Source of the DNA: CAVSWN01 sp046728115
GTDB taxonomy: Bacteria > Acidobacteriota > Vicinamibacteria > Vicinamibacterales > CAVVIG01
Assembly (NCBI GenBank): GCA_046728115.1
Contig: JBKPDW010000433.1
Coordinates: forward strand, 1 to 14,295
DNA length: 14,295 nucleotides
Direction of reading: 5' to 3'
The position numbers were made by a program, and so were the translations under genes. Position 1 is the stretch's first letter. Every line of letters begins with the position of its first letter. Of the stretch, positions 1 to 5,578 are shown piece after piece. Under the pieces are notes generated by a model that did no database searches, was not told where the DNA came from, and worked only from the letters and a program-made list of their open reading frames with translations.

Positions 1-1188
1 CTGCAGGTGTTCGCTGTCCTTGTCCGACGAATAGACCAGCAACTTGCCGTCAGGAGACCACGCGGGATCGGTGTCCAGGGCGTGGTCGTTCGTGATGTTC
101 ACCGGCTTTCCGCCGACGGGCATCACGTAGATGTCGCCGACCGCAGCAAAGGCGATCTGCTTTCCGTCTGGCGAAATCATCGGCCGCACGATGCCGAGCG
201 CCTGACGCGGCGCGGTCGATGTGAAATCGCGCTTGCGGCGCGTATACAGCGTCGAGGCGCGGACCACCTGCATCGTGGCGCTGAGCTCGATGGTCTGCAC
301 GGCGCCCGAGATGGAGCGCTTGTGGATGCGGCCGTCGGCGACGTAGTAGAACTCGGTCGGCGACGCCCATGAGACACGGAACGCGAACACGTTTTCCGCG
401 CCAGTGATCGATTTGCCGTCGATTTCGTACCGCGACGCCTGTGCCGGGTTCGACACCGCAGCCGCGGGCGCCGCGCCGCGTCCACGCCCGCCGCCGCCAC
501 CCACCGTCACGTGGTACACGACCTGCCCGCCTGGGCCCCACGATGGCGCGTCCACACGGCCGGTGCCGGTCGCAAGTTTCCGTTCCGTCAGGTCGGCAAC
601 GTTCACGGCCCACGCGCTCATTCCGTCGCCGCGCGTCGAGGCGAATGCGATCTCGCTGTCGTCTGGCGACCAGGACGGCATGAAATCGTCTGCCGGATCC
701 TTGGTCAGCTGACGCAGATCGCCGGTGCGCGTGTCGAGGATCCAGATGTTGTAGTCGCCGCCGAGCGGATCGCCGCGATCGGACGAGAACGCCACGCGCG
801 TGCCGTCGTGCGACCAGATCGGTTCGCGATCGTCGAGTGCGCCCCACGTCAGCTTGTGTTGATTTGAACCGTCGGGCGCGACTGCCCAGATGTCGTAACC
901 CCCGTCGCGATACGCAAAGAACGTGATCCACGTGCCGTCGGGCGACCACGTCGGCTGCCGCGCGTCGTTGAAGAGGTCGGTGACGCGGGTCGCGGCGCCG
1001 CCGGTGGCAGGCAGCGTCCAGATGCTCCCCTGCATGTCGATTGCGAGCGTGCGGCCGTCGGGCGAGACACCCACCGACATCGACGTGCCCTCGTGAACGG
1101 TGACGTCAATGGCCGGCGAGGTCGCCGGAGCAGCGGTCATGGCTGCGACGACACACAGCACACCGACGGCTACATACCTGCCTCGCAT
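1..1188 (-). CDS. Exported PD40/TolB-like beta-propeller protein, probably N-terminal part of an amidohydrolase-type protein (partial)
   Basis: The reading frame is open from an ATG at 1188 to the window edge, giving 396 codons with the C-terminus missing. Residues 1-22 form a signal peptide (MRGRYVAVGVLCVVAAMTAA), so the product is exported. The start is set by a GGAGG Shine-Dalgarno at 1200-1196. At least seven PD40-type motifs follow (VSPDGRT, WSPDGTW, WSHDGTR, WSPDDSE, WGPGGQ, ISPDGKQ, WSPDGKL), each after a short strand with an aromatic residue, as in TolB-like propeller blades. A Gly/Ala-rich linker lies near residues 236-248. In Acidobacteria this propeller type, with a late RRKRDFTSTAPR-like segment, is commonly fused to a C-terminal metal-dependent amidohydrolase; that domain would lie left of the window and is inferred only. 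Alternatives are a stand-alone TolB-like protein or an S41 tricorn-like protease. Shadow frames on both strands are rich in Arg and lack domains. Confidence 0.85.
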   Translation of the reverse strand, partial: MRGRYVAVGVLCVVAAMTAAPATSPAIDVTVHEGTSMSVGVSPDGRTLAIDMQGSIWTLPATGGAATRVTDLFNDARQPTWSPDGTWITFFAYRDGGYDIWAVAPDGSNQHKLTWGALDDREPIWSHDGTRVAFSSDRGDPLGGDYNIWILDTRTGDLRQLTKDPADDFMPSWSPDDSEIAFASTRGDGMSAWAVNVADLTERKLATGTGRVDAPSWGPGGQVVYHVTVGGGGGRGRGAAPAAAVSNPAQASRYEIDGKSITGAENVFAFRVSWASPTEFYYVADGRIHKRSISGAVQTIELSATMQVVRASTLYTRRKRDFTSTAPRQALGIVRPMISPDGKQIAFAAVGDIYVMPVGGKPVNITNDHALDTDPAWSPDGKLLVYSSDKDSEHLQ

Positions 1189-1350
1189 CAACACACCTCC
1201 GGGCGCCCGCCGCCCTGAACTCTGAAGGGCTTAGCCGCGCATTCTAGGTCAGATCGGGGAACTTCAACGGCGATTCTGCGCGCTGCGCGGCGCAGCGGCC
1301 GTCTTTCTCCAGCGGGTTGGATCGATGACGCCCGGAGAGCCGGCGCGCCG
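1189..1350. other. Intergenic region between msrA and the PD40 gene
   Basis: This 162-nt gap separates two minus-strand genes. It holds the candidate promoter at 1241-1267. A perfect 7-bp inverted repeat (CGCTGCG 1281-1287, CGCAGCG 1291-1297, loop of 3) and a 10-bp palindrome CGGCGCGCCG (1341-1350), directly after the msrA stop, are also present. Neither is followed by a T-run in the msrA direction, so no intrinsic terminator is called. No additional ORF with coding character is seen. Confidence 0.5.
1241..1267 (-). promoter_or_regulatory. Candidate sigma70-type promoter for the PD40 protein gene
   Basis: Reading the minus strand, TAGAAT (1246-1241) matches the -10 consensus at 5 of 6 positions. 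TTGAAG (1267-1262) matches the -35 at 4 of 6, but the spacer is only 15 nt. The implied transcript starts near 1234, leaving a leader of about 46 nt before the ATG at 1188. The motif match is suggestive only. Confidence 0.35.
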
Positions 1351-2007
1351 CTACTGCTTCAACAGCTCCGGAAACGCCTTTTTGAGGTGCTCGAGCTTTG
1401 GCAGGTCGTTGTAGACGACATACGGATATGTCGGATTCTGGCGGACGAAATCCTGATGGTACGCTTCGGCCGCGTAGAAACCCTCGAGGGGAACCACCGT
1501 CGTCACGATGCGCCGCTTGAACACTTGCGCTGCGTCAAGCTGCTCGATGTAGGCGGTTGCGATCTCGCGCTGCTGGTCGGTAGCGTAAAAGATCGAGGAC
1601 CGATACTGCGGACCGCTGTCGGGGCCCTGCCGGTTCAGCTGCGTCGGATCGTGCGCGACCGAGAAGAACACGCGCAGGACCTGCCCGTAGGTGATCTGGG
1701 CAGGATCGTACGTGATCCGTACGGATTCCGCGTGGCCCGTCATGCCGAGGCTGACGATCTCGTAGTGCGCCGTCGCCTTGCTACCGCCAGCGAACCCGGA
1801 AACGACGTCGGTCACGCCGTTGAGACGCTCGAACACGGCTTCCACGCCCCAGAAACAGCCGCCGGCCAGAACCGCAGTCTGCGGAGCGCCGGGCGCGGCC
1901 CGTGTGTCTTTCTGAGGGGACGGGAACGGAGGTGTGCTCGCACCGACGGCGGCGATGGCGGCCAGCACCACGAATGCGGCACCAATCGAGCGGGCGTGAC
2001 TCGCCAT
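1351..2007 (-). CDS. msrA: Peptide-methionine (S)-S-oxide reductase MsrA, exported, single-cysteine type
   Basis: MsrA reduces the S-epimer of methionine sulfoxide in proteins. The 218-residue product has the GGCFWGVE active-site motif with catalytic Cys51, then GFAGG, GHAE with the conserved acidic Glu94, DPTQLNRQGPD and QYRS, and ends near AEAYHQDF. Residues 1-24 form a hydrophobic export signal, followed by a Pro/Ala-rich linker, so the enzyme probably acts in the periplasm or is membrane-tethered. The ATG at 2007 is preferred over an upstream GTG at 2025 because GGGAG (2018-2014) sits 6 nt before it. Cys51 is the only cysteine in the protein, so the C-terminal resolving cysteines of many MsrA enzymes are absent and an external thiol or redoxin must recycle it. 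The gene begins 21 nt after the stop of the YpdA-like reductase gene, which suggests one transcript. Confidence 0.95.
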   Translation of the reverse strand: MASHARSIGAAFVVLAAIAAVGASTPPFPSPQKDTRAAPGAPQTAVLAGGCFWGVEAVFERLNGVTDVVSGFAGGSKATAHYEIVSLGMTGHAESVRITYDPAQITYGQVLRVFFSVAHDPTQLNRQGPDSGPQYRSSIFYATDQQREIATAYIEQLDAAQVFKRRIVTTVVPLEGFYAAEAYHQDFVRQNPTYPYVVYNDLPKLEHLKKAFPELLKQ

Positions 2008-2011
2008 GGAA

Positions 2012-2019
2012 CTCTCCCT
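2012..2019 (-). promoter_or_regulatory. Ribosome-binding site deciding the msrA start
   Basis: On the minus strand AGGGAGAG (2019-2012) contains GGGAG placed 6 nt before the ATG at 2007. A GTG at 2025 would lie upstream of this site and has no comparable site of its own, so the ATG start is used. Confidence 0.6.
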
Positions 2020-2028
2020 GCTCACACG

Positions 2029-3174
2029 TCAGAGACGCGCAGCAATCGTTTCCACGATCTTCTCACCGTGGAAGCGTCCATTTTCAATGAAAATCGTGCC
2101 CGTGTCGACGCCGGCGATCGCACCGCCGGCGACGAACAATCCAGGGACGTTGCTCTCGAAGGTCTGCGGATCGTATGCGGGCCCCTCCCGGTCCGTCAGC
2201 CGGATACCGCTTCGGCACATCAGATCCGTATCGGCGCGGTAGCCGGTGAGCAGGTAGACGGCGTCGGCGGGGATCTCGTCAACCGCGCGCCCGCCGTCGC
2301 GTGGCGGGGGCTGAACGACCGTCGATGCCGGCGCCTGCGACGCGTCGGCGTCGGCCGCCAGCTCGCGCTCGCGCGCAGCTTCGTCATCGGCCGCCGCGTT
2401 CTCGTCGGGGATTGCCTGGACGAGTATCGAGGTGGGCCGGATCTCCGTCACACACGCGGCGAATCGCGCGGCGATCGATCCCTCCTTGATGCGGTTTTCG
2501 ATATCAGGCCGCACCCAGTACTTGATCGTGCGTTTCAGCGACGGCCGGCGGTGGACGAGTGTCACGCGCGCGCCGCTGCGATACAGCTCGAGTGCCGCCT
2601 CTGCGGCAGAATTTCCGCCGCCGACGATGACCACGCGCTCGCGGTAGTGCGGATGCGGTTCGCGGTAGAAATGGTGCACGTGCGGCAGATCCTCGCCCGG
2701 CACGCCGATGAGGTTCGGGCGATCGTAGTACCCAATCGCGAAGATGACATATCGCGCATGGCGTACGCGACGCACGCCCCGCCCGGATCGCGTCGTGACG
2801 GCGAACGGCCCGCGTTTCTCTCGCCCCTCCGCCTCGCCTGCCCGGGCTGCCCCGCCATCGTCGTTCTCGTGTTCGACGGCGAGCACCTTCTCGTCGAACG
2901 CGATCTGCAGATCGTAGGTGTCCACGACCTTGCGGTAGTAACGAAGCGCTTCGACACGTGTGGGCTTGTCGTACGGCGACACGAGCGGCAACCCGCCGAT
3001 TTCGAGCAGTTCGGGTGTCGTGAAGAAGACCATCTGCGGTGGAAACCGGTAGATCGAATTGACGAGCACGCCCTGTTCGAGCACCTGATAATCGAGACCG
3101 CGCTGTTTGGCGGCGATTGCGGCTGCGAGGCCCGACGGACCGGCCCCGACGATGATGAGATCGCGCACACCCAT
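2029..3174 (-). CDS. ypdA: YpdA-family FAD/NAD(P)H-dependent oxidoreductase (putative bacillithiol-disulfide-reductase-like)
   Basis: The 381-residue protein has an N-terminal FAD-binding Rossmann motif GAGPSG (10-15), the family signature NSIYRFPPQMVFFTTPELLEIG (split here as NSIYRFPPQM, residues 39-48, and FFTTPELLEIG, 50-60), ATG-like AIGYYDRPN (146-154), a second dinucleotide motif VGGGNSA (184-190) and the C-terminal IFIENGRFHG (361-370). These place it in the YpdA group of thioredoxin-reductase-like flavoproteins, whose Firmicutes members reduce bacillithiol disulfide with NADPH. Family members are usually about 320-330 residues; the excess here comes mainly from an acidic Ala-rich insertion at about 255-298 and a smaller one near 104-122. 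Position 14, cysteine in the staphylococcal enzyme, is serine here. The ATG at 3174 has no Shine-Dalgarno. An in-frame extension upstream to 3468 would overlap the start of the opposite gene and has no domain, so it is rejected. msrA follows in the same unit. Activity and substrate are inferred. Confidence 0.88.
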   Translation of the reverse strand: MGVRDLIIVGAGPSGLAAAIAAKQRGLDYQVLEQGVLVNSIYRFPPQMVFFTTPELLEIGGLPLVSPYDKPTRVEALRYYRKVVDTYDLQIAFDEKVLAVEHENDDGGAARAGEAEGREKRGPFAVTTRSGRGVRRVRHARYVIFAIGYYDRPNLIGVPGEDLPHVHHFYREPHPHYRERVVIVGGGNSAAEAALELYRSGARVTLVHRRPSLKRTIKYWVRPDIENRIKEGSIAARFAACVTEIRPTSILVQAIPDENAAADDEAARERELAADADASQAPASTVVQPPPRDGGRAVDEIPADAVYLLTGYRADTDLMCRSGIRLTDREGPAYDPQTFESNVPGLFVAGGAIAGVDTGTIFIENGRFHGEKIVETIAARL

Positions 3175-3180
3175 GAGACC

Positions 3181-3186
3181 ATTGTA
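3181..3186 (-). promoter_or_regulatory. Candidate -10 element giving a leaderless ypdA transcript
   Basis: On the minus strand TACAAT (3186-3181) matches the -10 consensus at 5 of 6 positions and ends 6 nt before the ATG at 3174. A start site at the usual distance would fall on or next to the A of the ATG. With no Shine-Dalgarno visible, this is the arrangement of leaderless genes. No good -35 is seen. Confidence 0.4.
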
Positions 3187-3246
3187 AATTGCGGATCGTT
3201 GGAACGCGGACCTCGGAGTGCGGCATGCAGAGCAGGCATGCTGGGC

Positions 3247-3251
3247 GGGAG
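3247..3251 (+). promoter_or_regulatory. Ribosome-binding site deciding the S9 peptidase start
   Basis: GGGAG lies 5 nt (five T residues) before the ATG at 3257. Other in-frame starts at 3218, 3281 and 3284 have no comparable site, so 3257 is chosen. Confidence 0.5.
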
Positions 3252-3256
3252 TTTTT

Positions 3257-5509
3257 ATGGTGGGTCGAACCTGGATCTTCATGATGCGTCGAAACTGGAT
3301 CGTGCTGCTGGCATCGCTCGCCGTGCTTTCGGTGTCGCCGCGTGCGCAGAGTAAGCGTCTCATCACCGAGCACGACCTGCTCACGTTCACGTGGATTGCG
3401 GACCCGCAGATTTCACCCGACGGATCGACGGTCGCGTTCGTCCGCGTCACGGTCAACGAGAAGGACAACCGTTATGAAACGTCGATCTTCACTGTTCCAA
3501 TCAGCGGCGCCGAACCGCCCCGACGAGTGACGAACGGCATCCGCGACACCTCCCCGAGGTGGGCGCCGGACAGCCGACACGTCGCGTTTGTCAGAGCCGT
3601 TGAAAAGGACGGCAAGCCTCAGCCAACGCAGATCTACCTGATCGACATGCAAGGTGGCGAGGCACGTCCCCTCACCAACCTCGCGCGCGGTGCAAATGGG
3701 CCGGTCTGGTCCTCCGATGGACAGACGATCGCATTCACGGCGGCAACCGGGCGAGAGGGGCAGGAACGAAGGGAGGGGCAGGAACGAAGGGAGGGGCAGG
3801 AACGAAGGGAGGGGCAGGAACGAAGGGAGGGGCAAGATAGGCGGGAGGGCCAGGAAGGAAAGACCCAGAGTGATGTTCAGGTGATTACACGCGCCGTGTA
3901 TCGCGCAAACGGCACCTCAGGCTACGTCGATACCGAGCATCACACGCACATCTTCACCGTTCCCGTCACGCCTCCGACGGCGACAGCGGACGCGATGCCC
4001 ACCGCGAAACAGCTCACCGATGGCGAGTTCGACGAGCGCGACCCCGTATGGGCGCCCGACGGGGCGAAGATCTATTTCGTGTCGATGCGCGTTGCGGAGC
4101 CGTACTACGAAGACAGCGACGTCGATCTCTTCACCGTGCCCGCCGCCGGCGGCAGCATGACAAAGATCACCAGCATCGACGGCGGCATCGGCAACGTGTC
4201 GGTGTCGCCCGATGGCAGGCGGATTGCCTTCATCGGCACACTGCGCGGCAAACCGATCCGCTCGTACAGCCAGCCCGATCTATGGGTGACCGACGCAACG
4301 CCTGGCAGCACCGCCAGGAATCTGACCGCCGACTACGACTTCGACATCGGCGGCGGGATTGGCGGCGACCAGGCCGCGCCGCGCGGGCAGAATCCCAAGC
4401 CGATCGTCTGGTCGCCTGACGGCAGGAAACTCGCCGTTGTCTCCGCACAACACGGCAGCTCGAACCTGAACGTGATCGACGTCGCAACCGGCCGCGTCAA
4501 TCCCCTCACCGAGGGCAAGCAGGACATCGTCGCCTACAGCGCCACGCCCGAGGGGAACAAGTTCGCCGCGACCTTTTCGACGCAGACAAACATCGGCGAC
4601 ATCTTTTTTCTCGACTACGCGCCAGGATCCGTGCCTCAACATCGCGCGCCCGTGCAGATCACGCACGTCAACGACGACCTGTTCCGGGACATTCGTCAGA
4701 GCGAGCCGGAGGAGCTATGGTACCGCTCGTTCGACAGCAAACAAATCCAGGGCTGGATTCTGAAGCCGCCCGACTTCGATCCCGGCAAGAAGTACCCGAT
4801 GATCCTGGAAATCCACGGCGGACCACACGCCGCTTACGGCAACACCTACACCCACGAGTTCATGTGGATGGCGGCGAAGGGTTACGTCGTGCTGTTCACG
4901 AATCCCCGCGGCAGCACGTCGTATGGGCAGGACTTCGGCAACGTCATCCAATACCACTACCCTGGCGACGACTACAAGGATCTGATGGCGGGAGTCGACG
5001 AAGTGCTGAAGAAAGGCTACGTCGACGCCAATCGTCTCGGCGTTACCGGGGGAAGCGGCGGCGGGCTGCTGACGAACTGGACGATCACGCAGACGCAGCG
5101 CTTCAAGGCCGCCGTCGCGCAGCGCGACATCGCGGACTGGTACGGATTCTGGTTCACAGCCGACTTCACGCTGTTTCAGCCCACCTGGTTCCGAAAAGCC
5201 CCGTGGGAGGATCCGCAGGATTTCGCGGCACGCTCACCCATCACACATATCGCCAACGTGACCACGCCGCTGATGCTGATCAATGGCGACGAGGACTATC
5301 GAACGCCACCGGCCGACGGCGGCGAGATGATGTTCCGCGCCCTCAAGTACCGGAAGATTCCGACGGTGATGGTCCGCTTCCCGCGCGAGAACCACGAGCT
5401 CTCCCGATCGGGCGAGCCTCGTCATCGCATCGAACGCCTCCAGCACATCGTTGGCTGGATGGATCAGTGGCTGATGGACAAGAAGAACGCGGCATATGCG
5501 ACACAGTAA
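3257..5509 (+). CDS. Exported S9-family (prolyl oligopeptidase clan) dipeptidyl/acylaminoacyl peptidase
   Basis: The 750-residue product starts with a signal sequence (about residues 1-32: basic and aromatic n-region, core IVLLASLAVLSV, then PRAQS), so it acts outside the cytoplasm. A seven-bladed-type PD40 propeller spans about 40-470 with repeated SPDG/APDS motifs and the family-typical DVQVITRAVYRANGTSGY segment. The alpha/beta-hydrolase domain follows (about 500-745): ILEIHGGPHAAYG oxyanion region, GGSGGG nucleophile elbow with Ser600, NGDEDYRTP with Asp680, and ENHELSRSG with His713, forming a complete Ser-Asp-His triad. Such enzymes cleave dipeptides or acylated residues from oligopeptides. 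An 18-bp tandem repeat codes for EGQERR units at about residues 167-202, between propeller blades, and is foreign to the family. The gene is divergent from ypdA and converges with the PIG-L gene. The choice among starts 3257, 3281 and 3218 does not change the mature protein. Confidence 0.93.
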   Translation: MVGRTWIFMMRRNWIVLLASLAVLSVSPRAQSKRLITEHDLLTFTWIADPQISPDGSTVAFVRVTVNEKDNRYETSIFTVPISGAEPPRRVTNGIRDTSPRWAPDSRHVAFVRAVEKDGKPQPTQIYLIDMQGGEARPLTNLARGANGPVWSSDGQTIAFTAATGREGQERREGQERREGQERREGQERREGQDRREGQEGKTQSDVQVITRAVYRANGTSGYVDTEHHTHIFTVPVTPPTATADAMPTAKQLTDGEFDERDPVWAPDGAKIYFVSMRVAEPYYEDSDVDLFTVPAAGGSMTKITSIDGGIGNVSVSPDGRRIAFIGTLRGKPIRSYSQPDLWVTDATPGSTARNLTADYDFDIGGGIGGDQAAPRGQNPKPIVWSPDGRKLAVVSAQHGSSNLNVIDVATGRVNPLTEGKQDIVAYSATPEGNKFAATFSTQTNIGDIFFLDYAPGSVPQHRAPVQITHVNDDLFRDIRQSEPEELWYRSFDSKQIQGWILKPPDFDPGKKYPMILEIHGGPHAAYGNTYTHEFMWMAAKGYVVLFTNPRGSTSYGQDFGNVIQYHYPGDDYKDLMAGVDEVLKKGYVDANRLGVTGGSGGGLLTNWTITQTQRFKAAVAQRDIADWYGFWFTADFTLFQPTWFRKAPWEDPQDFAARSPITHIANVTTPLMLINGDEDYRTPPADGGEMMFRALKYRKIPTVMVRFPRENHELSRSGEPRHRIERLQHIVGWMDQWLMDKKNAAYATQ
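3756..3863 (+). repeat. 18-bp in-frame tandem repeat in the S9 peptidase gene
   Basis: The unit AGGGGCAGGAACGAAGGG is repeated four times without a mismatch (3756-3773, 3774-3791, 3792-3809, 3810-3827), followed by two decayed copies (3828-3845 and 3846-3863). It is almost pure purine on the plus strand and codes for EGQERR, a charged polyampholyte. Unit length is a multiple of three, so gain or loss of copies keeps the frame. Confidence 0.95.
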
Positions 5510-5568
5510 TTGGTGAGTTGGTAAGTTGGTGAGTTGAAGATCCCCAACTTGGCGATTTACCAATTCAC
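5509..5568. terminator. Degenerate 8-bp repeats and hairpin between convergent genes, possible bidirectional terminator
   Basis: Starting in the S9 stop codon, three octamers of the form RTTGGTRA (5509-5516, 5517-5524, 5525-5532) and a decayed fourth follow each other. GTGAGTTGGTAA (5513-5524) pairs with TTACCAATTCAC (5557-5568) at 11 of 12 positions, and AAGTTGG (5523-5529) with CCAACTT (5544-5550) perfectly; the two overlap by two bases, so one composite stem can form. The location in the 69-nt gap between convergent stops fits a shared terminator, but there is no clear T-run and the stem is not GC-rich. Confidence 0.4.
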
Positions 5569-5578
5569 TGTTTGGCGC

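Larger units (their letters stand above)
3175..3256. promoter_or_regulatory. Divergent promoter region ypdA / S9 peptidase with two GGCATGC direct repeats
   Basis: The 82 nt between the divergent starts must hold both promoters. GGCATGC occurs twice (3222-3228 and 3235-3241), each containing the palindrome GCATGC, with a 13-nt period. This could be a regulator-binding site, but the spacing is not a clean helical turn and no regulator gene is adjacent. Confidence 0.3.

Noticed and set aside
50..949. A 299-codon minus-strand open frame
   Set aside because: It is a +1 shadow of the PD40-propeller frame, which carries the SPDG motifs, signal peptide and Shine-Dalgarno.
1281..1297. 7-bp GC hairpin as an intrinsic terminator of the ypdA-msrA unit
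   Set aside because: The stem is perfect, but no T-run follows in the minus-strand direction and such GC palindromes are expected by chance here.
1387..3354. A 655-codon open frame on the plus strand, antisense to msrA and ypdA
   Set aside because: It has no recognisable domain and an Arg/His/Asp-rich composition typical of shadow frames in GC-rich DNA, while the opposite strand encodes two clear enzymes.
3175..3468. N-terminal extension of ypdA to 3468
   Set aside because: It would overlap the start of the divergent S9 gene; the FAD-binding Rossmann fold begins immediately after the ATG at 3174.
3756..3863. Frameshift or pseudogene in the S9 peptidase at the repeat tract
   Set aside because: The repeat keeps the frame, and the propeller and complete catalytic triad follow intact.
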